Source: Symbiodinium natans
Taxonomy: Eukaryota > Sar > Dinophyceae > Suessiales > Symbiodiniaceae
Assembly (NCBI GenBank): GCA_905221605.1
Contig: CAJNDS010002623.1
Location: forward strand, 471,501-535,500
Length of the DNA stretch: 64,000 nt
Direction: 5' to 3'
Part shown: piece after piece, positions 9,001 to 21,000 of the stretch
Layout: every line of letters starts with the position of its first letter
How positions within the stretch are numbered: the stretch's first letter is position 1
Notes under the pieces: generated by a model
Databases searched by the model: none
What the model was told of the DNA's origin: nothing
Seen by the model: only the letters and a program-made list of their open reading frames with translations
Made by a program: the position numbers and the translations under genes

Positions 9001-12000
9001 CATTGCAAAGCCGCCCTATTGCAGGGGGCCTGAGTAGCATCCCTAAACCTTAAACCCTAAACACCAAACCGCATTTTTTTTTTTTGGGGGGGGGGGGAGG
9101 GGGGGGTAGGTGCTTAAACAACTTATACAAGACGGGCTCTTCGGGATGATGTTGGCAAACTCTTGGCCTGTTCTACACGCAAATCCTGTTAGGGTCGTTT
9201 CATGGTCCCTTAGCATGGGCCCGTGCATGGGACCCCAGGTATACCCCTTCGATACCCTATACCACCCTATTAAGGGCCATACTAGGGCCCGCAGAACTAC
9301 CCCTAAAAATCCATGCAGTGCCTGGCCTAGTAGGTTGCATCTGTTAGAGAAGTGACCATCTGGCATTCCATTCTTAGGTTAGTATGAACCCTAAACCCTG
9401 CTTGGAGGTTCGTGGTACTCAATAACCAGTTTTACCGGTGCTTCTGTTAGAATCCACTTGTAAGCCCTTCATTACCCTAATGCGGTTATAGTTGGGTTAT
9501 AAGTACATTTATTATTTGGTTTGTAAGTACCATGAACCTCCAAGTACAGGCCCGCCCTCGCGTCCTCCGTTTCACGCGCCCCGCGTTCACAAAGAACCTG
9601 TTCCGAGGGGCGGGATCATGCAGCGGGGGTCATGCAAAAACCTGAAAGCACCATGGGTTTCGGGTTTAGGTGCTGTAGGGTTTATGGTATATGGTTTAGG
9701 GACCCTCCCAAAACTTAAAAAGCCCGCCCGACGTCTGAGATCATGACAGCCCTGTGGGGTCCATGTATGCATACGTATAAAGTTGGCACCGAAAACGTAG
9801 ACCCCAACACTGAACCCTATATTAAGGCCCAAATATATACGTCTCATAAGATAGGCACATGGACGCCTCTTAGGGAAGGCCGCCTGCAACACCCTAAAAC
9901 TGTCTCTTGCGGGGAGTTAGGTACTCAGCTGAGGGTCTGAGGGTGTTGGAATTAAGGCTTGAGTCAAGGGTTTCGGGTTTAGGTTTACGGTTTACGGGTG
10001 GAGTTAGGGCTTCCCCAAACAACTGACACTTTCATGCAGAAATGTCAGTGTCCAGCGGAGGACCCATCCCGCAGGCCTAAACCCTCGGGCGGTCAAGCGA
10101 GTGTCTTAACAGCCCCACTTTGAACGCACCCGGCCAGGCTTTCGCCTTTCCGAAAATCAATTGCAGAACTCACCCGTTTGGGTGTTGGAGTTTAGGGTTC
10201 AGGGTATAGGGTGCTCGGTGATTTAGGGTTTTGGTTTGAGGGCCCACGGTCTCTGAACGACCCCTTGAGGGGTTTAGGGTTTGGGGTGGCGTTTCAGAAG
10301 CGGATTGGGCTTTGGGCTTTAAACCCTAGACCCTCAAAACCCTGAAGCCATCGAAGCCCTCAGAATGTTTAGGGTTCGAGGGATTTAGAGTTTAGGGCTT
10401 TACACCCTAAACCCTAAACATAACCGCCCCTACACCCTAAACCCTAAAAACCCAAAACCCTAAAAAAACTAAACCCTAAACCTTAAGCCCTAAACCCTGA
10501 ACCCTAAACCCTTAGCCCTAAAACCAGAGCCACTGCAGCCTTTGCCGAGGAAGCATGCAAGCGCTGCGAGCCTGGCAAGGCCTACCAGGCAAGCGAGGAG
10601 GGGGCGGGGGGGGGGGGTGGGGGGAGGGGGGACGGGGTAGGGTTTACAGGGTTTATAGGGTTTACAGGGTTTATAGGGCTTATAGGGCTTATAGGGCTTA
10701 TAGGGATTATAGGGTTTATAGTGTTTATGGTTTAGGGTTCAGGCCGAAAGGGAGGGCTTCGAGACTCTCTATAATGAAAGGTACCTATAAGGGGACTTAC
10801 ACAAGAAACCCTACTCTAATATGCAGGATGAAGCGGTACGGACCCCAAACGCGCGGAACGAAAGCCCAAAAAATTGCCTGGAACCATGGCATAAACCCTG
10901 AAGCCCAAACCCTAACACCGCAAGCCCTAGACCCTAAACCCTAAACCCGGAGCCCTAAACCCCAAACCCCAAACCCCAAACCCTAAACCCTAAATCCCGA
11001 GCCCTACACCCCAAACCCTGAACCCTGAACCCTAAACCCTAAACCCTAAACCCTATAAGCCCTGTCAATCCCCTACACCCCTGAGGATGATTCTCCTCCC
11101 ATTCCTGCAGGGAATGAGGGATTCTGGGCCCTCTACACCCTTTAAGGGCCCTATATATAACCTTTAAGGGATTATATACACCCTTTAAGGGCCCTATATA
11201 TACCTTTTAAGGGATTATATACACCCGTTTTAAGGGATGATATATAGCACTTAAGGGATATATACACCCTTTAAGGGCCCTATATGTACCCTTTAAGGGA
11301 GAGAGCGAGCGAGCGCTCGCGAGCGAAAGAGATAAAAAGAGATGGTACCCCCCCCCACCAAAACCTCACTTCCCGGTGCGTTTGCCCTGAGGGTCTGGTG
11401 ATGCATGGTTGTCATTCAAAGCGCCCATAACCGCAAACGGAACACATTCATTGTGCACTCATATGTTCCACCTTCGACTATGCAACTCAGAAACTCCAGA
11501 CTTCTGAAATGAACCAGGTGAAGAATCTAAATGTCTAGTATCCTGGAAATCTCAACCGGTGCCTTATCGTCTTGTGTGCAAAATCTTTGACAAGCGAGTA
11601 TCCTCTCTTTTTTGGCAGCCATCATCAGAAACCATATCCCAAAATTGACACTGTTTGATATATTTCAACCAGACAATGCACATGTTGAGAAACTAAACAG
11701 TTTAATATTCTACATAACGATAGAAGTTGAAAGAGGAATGATATTTTGGAAAGAAAAATGGCTTATGTTATGGAATGTTTTGAAACTGCAATGAAAACAG
11801 TAGAAATAACTGCAAAATTTAAGTTATAAAACTCCAAAGATGATAAAACTCCAAAGGATGTACAAAGTCACTTATCAGGGTCTTTCTGACGGTCTGTTTA
11901 ATGCGGCAATTTCATACAAGAAAAACGATCACAGGCAGGATCCGAGGACCTTCACGAAGGGGGGGGGGCTTCAGTAATCAAGAGGGCTTCATCCTCCCCT

Positions 12001-15000
12001 TCGAAGGCTTCGAAGCCTTCGAAGCCTTCGAAGGTGAAGGTTCGAAGGGGGGGCGCGCTGAAGGTCTGAAGCCCCCCTTCGGCTCATGAGAACGAAGGGG
12101 CCTTCGAGGCTTCGAAGGGAGGACGAAGCCCCCTTCGTCCTCACCTTCGAAGCCTTCGAGGCCCTCCCCCCCTTAGCCTTTGAAGCTCCTCCCCCCTTCG
12201 TTCCCTTTGAAGCCTTTCGAAGCCTCCTTCGTCTTCACCTTCAAAGCCTTCGAAACCTGTTGTCTTCAAAGCGAAGCCTTTTCGCTCTTTGAAGCCTTCG
12301 AACCATCGCCTGCATTGGTTTAAAGGTCCTGCTTCCTGGCGTGACCCTCCATGGCTCTGGCTCTGACTGGCTCAGAGGTCCTTTTAAGGGATGATCTATA
12401 ACCTTTTTACGGGATTATATACCTTTAAGGGCCCTATATACCCTTTAAGGGATTATATACACTGTTTAAGGGATGATCTAGAACCTTTAAGGGATTATAT
12501 ACTTTTAAGGGCCCTATATATACCCTTTAAGGGATTATATTCACCCTTTAGGGGATGATCTAGAACCTTTAGGGGATTATATACTTTTAAGGGCCCTATA
12601 TATACCCTTTATGGGATTATATACACCCTTTTAAGGGATGATATATAACACTTAAAGGGATTGTATAGGGCACCTTACCAGCCAAAAGTGAGTCGTCTGG
12701 ATCGCGCCTGGATACTTCGCAGCCTTGATGTGACGCCTAAGATTGAGGAGGAGCCGGGCGGGGTTTCGGGTTTAGGGTTAGGGGGGTAGGGGTTTGGGGT
12801 TTAGGGGTTTAGGGGTTTAGGGTTTTGGGGGTTTAGGGTTTGGGTTTGGGGTTTGGGGTTTGGGGTTTGGGGTTTGGGGTTTGGGGTTTGGGGTTTGGGG
12901 TTTGGGGTTTGGGGTTTGGGGTTTGGGGTTTGGGGTTTGGGGTTTGGGGTTTGGGGTTTAGGGATATTACTACTATCCCTACTAAGGACTGCTAGTATAA
13001 GACGGAACATCCCAAGTTTAGGGTTTGGGTTTAGGCTGAGTTGAAGTGTTCGAGGTGTAGTTCGGGCGTCAGAGAAGCGGCGGACGCTGGAATTATAGTA
13101 CACCCTATTAAAACAAGGGACCCGAGTAGTGTCCCCCAAACAATAGGATTCCCTTATCATAAGGACACCAACAAGGTACCCCTGATTTCGGAAACCCCCA
13201 TTTACATTTAGGAACATCCCAGGCCATATGTGCCAGCTTCCACAATGTCAGCAATACACTCCTAATCGCCAAATCTAGTTTACCCTAAACCCGAAACGCC
13301 AAAGCTTAAACACAAAACCCAAAACCCTAAACCCCAACTAACCCGCGGCGTAGGGTTGTGTAACTTGCATGTGCTGTCGGGGCGCACGCCTCGAAGGACT
13401 TGTAGTCCTCAAACAGCATGGTTTCGGGTTTTTTTAAGGTTGAGGTATTGGAGTGCATAGCTTGGGGTTTAGGGTTTAGGGTTTAGGGTCTTGGATTTAA
13501 GGTTGAGGGCTTGGGGTGCATTATGCTTTAGGGCTTCGGGTTTGGGGCTTACGGTTGAGGGCTTGGAGTGTGTCGCTTGGTGTTTCGGGTTTGGGGCTTC
13601 GGGTCTCGGGTGCAACTGAAGGAGCCAACACCTGGTTTTTGCTCTGTCTTGTTTCGGTTCGCAAGCTGTGGCTACAAGACCCGTAGTCCGCGGTCTTTTG
13701 GTGGCCTGCAAAGAGATAAGGTTTTCGTTCGAAGTGGCGATCAGGGCTTCGAAACATGTGAGGGTTCAACTCTGGGGGCTGTATCCCTAAGTCGAGCGGA
13801 CCCTCAACTTCCGAGTTTCCATCCCATGCTGTATTCATACCCAGGGTTTAGGTTTAGGGTTCAGGGTTTAGGGTTTAGGGTTTAGGGTTTAGGGTTTAGG
13901 GTTTAGGGTTTCATAAGCCAGGAATGCCGTTCGACCTTGGGGTTTCCTTGCGATTCGCGATGCGAGTTTACTATCAGCCAGGAGCCTCCGACCTGGGGGT
14001 TTCCATTACGGTTCGCGAGTTGAGTATATAAAGGGTCTTTCGAAGGCATACGGCATTTTACATGTCGACACGACTTGAAGAAGATTTCGAGGTTCCGCGG
14101 TTCCTCTGGATGGTTTGCATACACGTATGCGGCTTGGTTCGGTATCTGCTCTGTCATGGTTGAAAAGTGCTTTGGAGGATAAATCTATGAGGTAGGATCT
14201 TCACTATTAGTATCCCCGAAAGGACACCTGACCTTGGTTGCTCTTTAACCTCACAATAAAAGCTTAACTTTTAGCTCGAACCCCAACACTCAGACAGTGC
14301 AAAAGTTGTAGTAAAGTCCCACCTTGTGACATCTACACTCACGAGTATGAGGAACCCTAAACACAGTCACCAAACACAATAAAGAAAATCCCAGCTAAAC
14401 CCTAAACCCTAAACCCTAAACCCAAAACCCTAAACTCTGATGAAGTGGACTCGTCGATGCGTAGACCTGTCAACCATACCGAAACAATCGAAGCCATATC
14501 TGTGATGTCAAAAGTGTTTTAGGGTTTAGGGTTTAGGTTGGAGCTAACGAATCCCACCTACTTCAAGCAAGGATCAGGGGGACATAGTCTTAGTAAGTGC
14601 AGGCACTTCTAACCCTACTTACTAAGTGCCCCGATCCTCCAAGTAGAAGTACATTAGGGTTGAGGGAGCAGTTTTCGACACGATTTCGACACGCTTCTGA
14701 ATGTGATGTTCAAGAAGACGATGCAACTCCCAAAGCGACTAAGTCCTAAAACACGATTCCATAACTCCCACCGAAAACCTTGAACGCTGAACTCAGCAAG
14801 GTTTCCCTAGAGCAAACCATACTCTTGACCAGGGGAAATATTCCAGTAACTTTCCAGCACAGCTGCCTTCCTTTCAGGAACCCCAAACCCTAAACCCTAA
14901 ACCCTAAAAGATGAAGGCAAGCTGCCCTAGAGATGAGCTTTCTGGCGCTTTTGGTACTCAAGCTCAGCCAGGAAGCCTTTCGCGCGCCCCGTTGCAATCT

Positions 15001-18000
15001 GCGAATGGACTTGTCTCTGGCGATCATTGCCTCGAAATCTTAAACTAAACCTTAAACCCTAAACCCTAAACCCTAAACGCTAAACCCGAAACCCTAAACC
15101 CTAAACCCTAAACCCCTACAAAAAAATGAAATAACTCGGCTGGGGCAGGCTATAAAGCGCCAGGGATCCCTGAATCCTGAGCCCCAAAGCCCCAAAGCCC
15201 CAAGCCCGAGTCAACTCTCTCTACATATTCCTGAATATGAACCCCTTAGATTATACTAATGGAAAACAAAATATCCCAAGGGCCTACCTGCCGGGGAGGG
15301 GGGGGGGGGGGGGGGGGGGTAGGGTTTAAGGTTTGGGGTTTAGGGTTTACGGTTTGGGGTTTAGGGTTTAGGCTTTGGGGTTTAGGGTTTGGGGTTTAGG
15401 GCCTGGCGTTTCGGGTGTGAAAGGTTTGGAGGTTCACCTCTGAACCCCTTAATTCAGGCCGCAGACAGCCCGAAGTAGGCCCTGAGCCCTAAGCTCTCAA
15501 CTGTCTAGGCCCGAAAGCCCAAACCCCAAACCCTATACCCAGTTTAGGGTTTAGGGTTTAGGGTTTAGGGTTTAGGGTTTAAGGTTTAGGGTTTAGGGAA
15601 AAAACCAAAACCCCTAAACCCCTCAACCCCTGAACACCCTAGACCCCCTAGACCCCCTCAACCCCCTAAAGCCCTAAACCCCCCAAATGGAGCCTACTGT
15701 TGCCCCTAAACCCTAAACCCTAACCTCCAAACCCTAAACCCTAAACCCTATAACCGTAAACCCTAAACCCCAAACCCTAAACCCTAAACCCTAAACTGAA
15801 GGCGCCTGCTTGAGTTGCTCAGAGGAGCGTCCCGCAGGTCGTGAGAGTGGCCCGAGGAGCTCCTTTTTTTGGGTCTTTTAGGGGGGTCAGGGTTTCGGGT
15901 TTAGGGTTTAGGGTTTAGGGTATATAAGGTTTAGGGGTCAGGGTTTAGGGTTTAGGGTTTAGGGTATATAAGGTTTAGGGGTCAGGGTTTAGGGTTTAGG
16001 GTTTAGAAGGTTTAGGGTTTAGGGTTTAGGGTTTAGGGTTTAGGGTTTAGGGTTTAGGGTTTAGGGTTTAAAGGTTAGGGTTTTGGGGCTTGCTTCTTTT
16101 AAAGGGAGGTTGGGGTGCGGGGTTTTGGGCTCTGGGGAGTTTAGGGGTGCTTAGGGCTTTAAAGTTTCAGGTTTAGGGGGCAAGGCGGGGGACCGGTTAG
16201 GAGGTAGGATAGCCCTAAACCCTAAACCCTAAACCTAAACCCTAAACCCTAAACCCTAAACCCTAAACCCTAAACCCTAAACCCTAAACCCTAAACCCTA
16301 AACCCTAAACCCTAAACCCTATCTAGGCTTTGGGATTTGCTTTACCGGCTTTTGGGCTGTAGGGCTGCAGAGGCGTTTGGGGGCTTTGGGGTTTTAGGGT
16401 CTTAGGCACCTGCGGGGTGTAAGAAATCAGGGTTTTAGGGTTTAGAGGTAGAGGTTTATAGGGCTTTGGGGTTTAGGGGATCAACACCTTGAAGTCCACG
16501 TACACACCCTGAAGTCCAGCAATGCATCCAAACTTCGACGCAGCAGGCTGCTGCAAGCGTTTCTTCCGACCTTGGTCAAGCGGGTGACCTGCCTCATGCA
16601 TGTGGGGCTATCCGTCAATGTGGGCATCAGAGACCCCAAAACAAACACATAAAGTCCTAAAACAGTAGGTCCCATCCGACATGAAACACGTCGTATTCCT
16701 CAAGGACTACCCGAACCCTACGAGGGTTTATGGACCATGTGTCGTGACAGAGATTGTGGTAGTAATAGGGTACCCTAAAAACCCTAAACCCTAGCACCCT
16801 AAACCTTAATTAAACCCTGAACCCGACTAGATGATCCCAATTCTAGGCTTCACATGCTCCCAGGGCTGGGGTCAAGGCGGATACTGGCTCGCCGCCAGCA
16901 TCGTCGCTGCAGCCGCTCCCATCGAATGGCCTCCAGGCTGAGTTTCCCTACGACTCGCTCTAAACTTTAGAAAGGAAGGTTTAGGGTTTAGGGTTTAGGG
17001 TTTAGGGTTTAGGGTTTAGGCTTTAGGGTTTAGGGTTTAGGGTTTAGGGTTTAGGGTTTAGGGTTTAGGGTTTAGGGTTTAGGTTTTAGGGTGTAGGGTG
17101 TAGGGTTTAGGGTCCTAAAATAAAAGGCTCTTGCAGTAACTTGTTGAGCCGTCAAGGAACCCAACGGCGCAGCACTTAAGTCCCACCCGTCTTGGCAAAG
17201 ACGTGCCGTCCCTGAGCCTTCGACAGCTGTGCGTCAGCTGCAAGGTAAAATTCCCTAAGGGTCCATGTACCTAAATAGGGACTTCTTGGGTCTTAAAGTA
17301 CCTCCTAAACAGGGACTTTTAGGTCTAAGTATACAATAATAAGGTACATGGACCGTTCGGGATTTCTTCAAGTGCACTTCTCATCAGAATACACCTCGAC
17401 TCTGCTGCTGCTGTCCTTGACATTGGAAGGCAGGCCTGCCATGTGAATCAAGCAGAACTGGGAATTGGTGTTGGCCCGGGTGCGTGGCGAAGCAATGGGT
17501 AGCCCTAAACCCTAAACCCTAAACCCTAAACCCTACACCCTAAATCCTTGTTGATCCGGCCCGGGTCTGCAGAGAGCAATTAGCCAAGGGCTTGGGAAAG
17601 GCCACGCCCGCCTGAGCCCACCTGCAACCAAAAACCCGAAACATCAACACGAAGCACAAAACCCTAAACCCTAAACCCTAAACCCTAAACCCTAAACCCT
17701 AAACCCTAAACCCTAGAACCCTAAACCCTAACCCTTTCTTCGTGCCGCGTGATTCAGGGGCCTTGAGAATTAGAATAAAGAGGGTCTTAGGGGTAGAATG
17801 AAATAGGGGCCATCATAATACGGGAATGCTATTCGAACTGTTCGGACTCTCCCTAAACCCTATAACCCTAAACCCTAAACCCTAAACCCTAAACCCTAAA
17901 CCCTAGTGATCCAGCGAGGCTTGGGCTTCGGTGATACTTGAAGCAGCGAGGCAGGGCTCAAAGCTTTAGAGCTTGTAGTGTCAGAAGACTGGAGCCTAGA

Positions 18001-21000
18001 TAGTTACACAGCTTGTCCCCTTTGATTAGGGTTTAGGGTTTAGGGTTTAGGGTTTAGGGTTTAGGGTTTAGGGTTTAGGGTTTAGGGTTTAGGGTTTTCT
18101 GTATGCCTAAGACCAAATTTCAAGAACACGAACTACCAAGTCTCTTAAAACAGTCCCGTTTAGGATCGCGGGTCCAGGGATCCGTCTTCGAACTACTGTG
18201 AACAAAACTCATAGGCAATGTAGTTCTGGTTTGTCCTGAACGAACCCAAGAGGGTTCGTTTGTAGCAATTTTTTGGAACGATAATCAGTTACCCGAACAC
18301 CCCATAATAGTACAAGTGGACCCTTTGGGGAGTGAGTGCATTAGTTATATCAGCTCTATGGACATTTATGGAGTCCTACCGGGTCGTCAGGCAACGGAGC
18401 ACGACGGTCTGCATGCTTCGGGCTTAGTGGTCTGCAAGGCGTATCGCAGTGCTCATATACCCGATCCTAAATCCGACCTGAAAACCGAAAATCGCCGATG
18501 CTCACGGCGTGCATACCCCCAATACCTGTGTCCATTCAACCCTATACCCTGAACCCCAAACCCTAAATAACCCTAACCATAGACCCTAAATAACCCTACT
18601 AAACCCTAAACCCTGATTCTTCTGTCCCTAAACAAGCATTCAGGGTACATGTCGTGTTTGAAGGCTTAGGTGATGTGCTGTTTGCGCCTAGGACGCTGTA
18701 CGTCGTCCAGCCAAGCCAGCGCGCCGCTTCGGCGGCGTACCACGGCAGGTCCTGGAAAACACCATGCACCCTAAACCCTAAACCCTAAACCCTAAACCCT
18801 ATAAAACCCTGAAGCCGCCCTAAACCCTAGACCCCCAAAAAGACTCTGGGGGCCCAGGGGTACGGAGCTCTCTGTCTGTGGGTTGTGAGCTTGTTGGCTT
18901 CGGCGTGCCAACATCGCTGAGCCCCCCTGGACTTCACGAAGCTAGGGCCCTGTTGTATTAGAGGTTTAGGGTTTCGGGTTTCTGGGGTTTTGGGGGTTTT
19001 GGAGGTTTAGGGTTTTTGGCGCCTGGGGTTTAGGGTTTCGGGAAAGAGTCAGAAAGGGGAATTTTGGTATTTTGGGGTAGGCTATGACATAACTATATAG
19101 GTTCTGCAAGGTGACAAGAATTGGCTAGTGTTCTAAGCTCCTGGAATACCCCAAACCCTATGCTCCAGGTCCGAAGTATAGGGCCCTTAATTTGGGTCCC
19201 TTGTTATATAACCCCTTATAAACCCTAAACCCTCAACCCTAAACCCTAAACCATATTTATATATATATATAGATATGTATACACTATACATAATGAGAGC
19301 CCATACTTCGGATGCCTTTCAATCCCTTTAAACAAGGGTAGGGGGCTATCCTGTAAGGGCCCGTGGTTCCAACCTTAGTCTGAAGCCCTAAACCCTAAAC
19401 CCTAAACCCTAAACCCTAAACCCTAAACCCTAAACCCTAAACCCTAAACCCTAAACCCTAACCCTAAACCCTAAACCCTAAACCCCATACCAATGGCTCC
19501 TGGATTATGTCAAACCCTATGCCACGTGCAAAGCCTAGCTCTCGGGGTGCCTCTGGGCTTGCACGACTTGTACCTTGAGGACTACATGAACCCTGAAAGA
19601 GTTTAGGGTTTAGGGTTTAGGGTTTAGGGCTTAGGGTTTAGGGTTTAGGGACCAAATACCTTAGTTGGGATTCTAGCAGTCTAGGGTATATTAACGCCAA
19701 TCGTAGGGTTCATGTGGTGCCCCCCAAGGTATGCGAGTGGTGCAAGGTCGCTCCGTGGCGGCATAGGTGGCGTCCCGAGACCTTTTACAGGCTTCAGGAT
19801 TTACGGTTCAGAGTTTCAGGCCTACCTTGCTGTAGTCAACCGAGTTAACCCTAAGCCACAAACCTTTTAGTAGGGCACATGTGTACCGATACTGTTGGTA
19901 ACCTTTCCGTTTGTAACGGCACAGTCTTGTGCGTGCTTTGGGTGTAGCTGCACAACCTGGACCCTAAACTCTATATTGTGTAGCTAAGTGCGGAACTCCG
20001 CGGCTCTTACGAGTAGAGAGTAGGCCCTTCCTTTGCTGGAGTTGATGCTGCAGCTTCTTGAAAACATCTGCGGGCCCTTATTCTCCGTATAATTAGCCCT
20101 ATATCAGCCTACTTCATGACCTTGTACAAATCTTAGTGTAATCTAAAGCAATTCGGTGTTCCCACCCTCAAACCAACCTCCATTTCGGGATCCATTTTTT
20201 TTTTTTTGGGGGGGGGGGGGTGCGCTTTGTCATAGTCATCGGCTATCTGGGGTTGAGGGCTTAGGGAGGTTTCAGGTTTAGGGTGTAGAGGCTTTAGGTT
20301 TAAGGTTTAAGGGTTTAGGGTTTAGGGTTTAGGGTGTAGGGGCTTACGGTTTAGGGTTTGGGGGTTGAAGGCTTTAGGCTTCAGCTCGGACCCTCGCAAC
20401 CCTTCGTGAAGTGCACATGGACACATCACTTGGCTGCACTCAGGAGGGTAGCTGTAAATTAAACGTTTAGCTGCCTTAAGAAGAAACCCAAAAAAACCCA
20501 AAAAAGGTAAGGATCTAAAGTTACAGTAAAGTACCACAAAGATCAGTGTCCCATGTACCCTTGCTCTGAAGGTTGGGGCCGCCATATTCCACGCTAGGTA
20601 TGGGAAGTGTGTGCCTGTAATGCCCCCCAAATAAATCTCCAAACCCCTAAACCTTTGCCCCTAAACCCTAAACCCTAAACCCTAAACCCTAAACCCTAAA
20701 CCCTAAACCCTAAACCACACTTGTGAAGGGACTTGGGAGCTGAGATCCACGGTGCACCAACAGTGCACACCTTGCCAAGAACCTTGAACCCTGAACCCTG
20801 AACCCTGAACCCTAAACCCTAAACCCTAAACCCTAAACCCTAAACCCTAAACCCTAAACCCTAAACCCTAAGCCCTAAGCCCTAAACCCTAAACCCTGGC
20901 CTGTGCGCAGATCGCCCGTGGCCAGGCCAGTCCATAGCCACGACCAAAAAGCCCAGCGCAGCCAAGTGGGGAGCCACCCTGGTGTTTAAGTTTAGGGTTT

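Noticed and set aside
12801-13217. Open frame of 138 codons with [12 protein letters not shown] repeats, and a similar proline-rich frame at 32809-33042
   Set aside because: Pure products of TTTGGGG and G-rich simple repeat; no splice signals or non-repeat content of their own.
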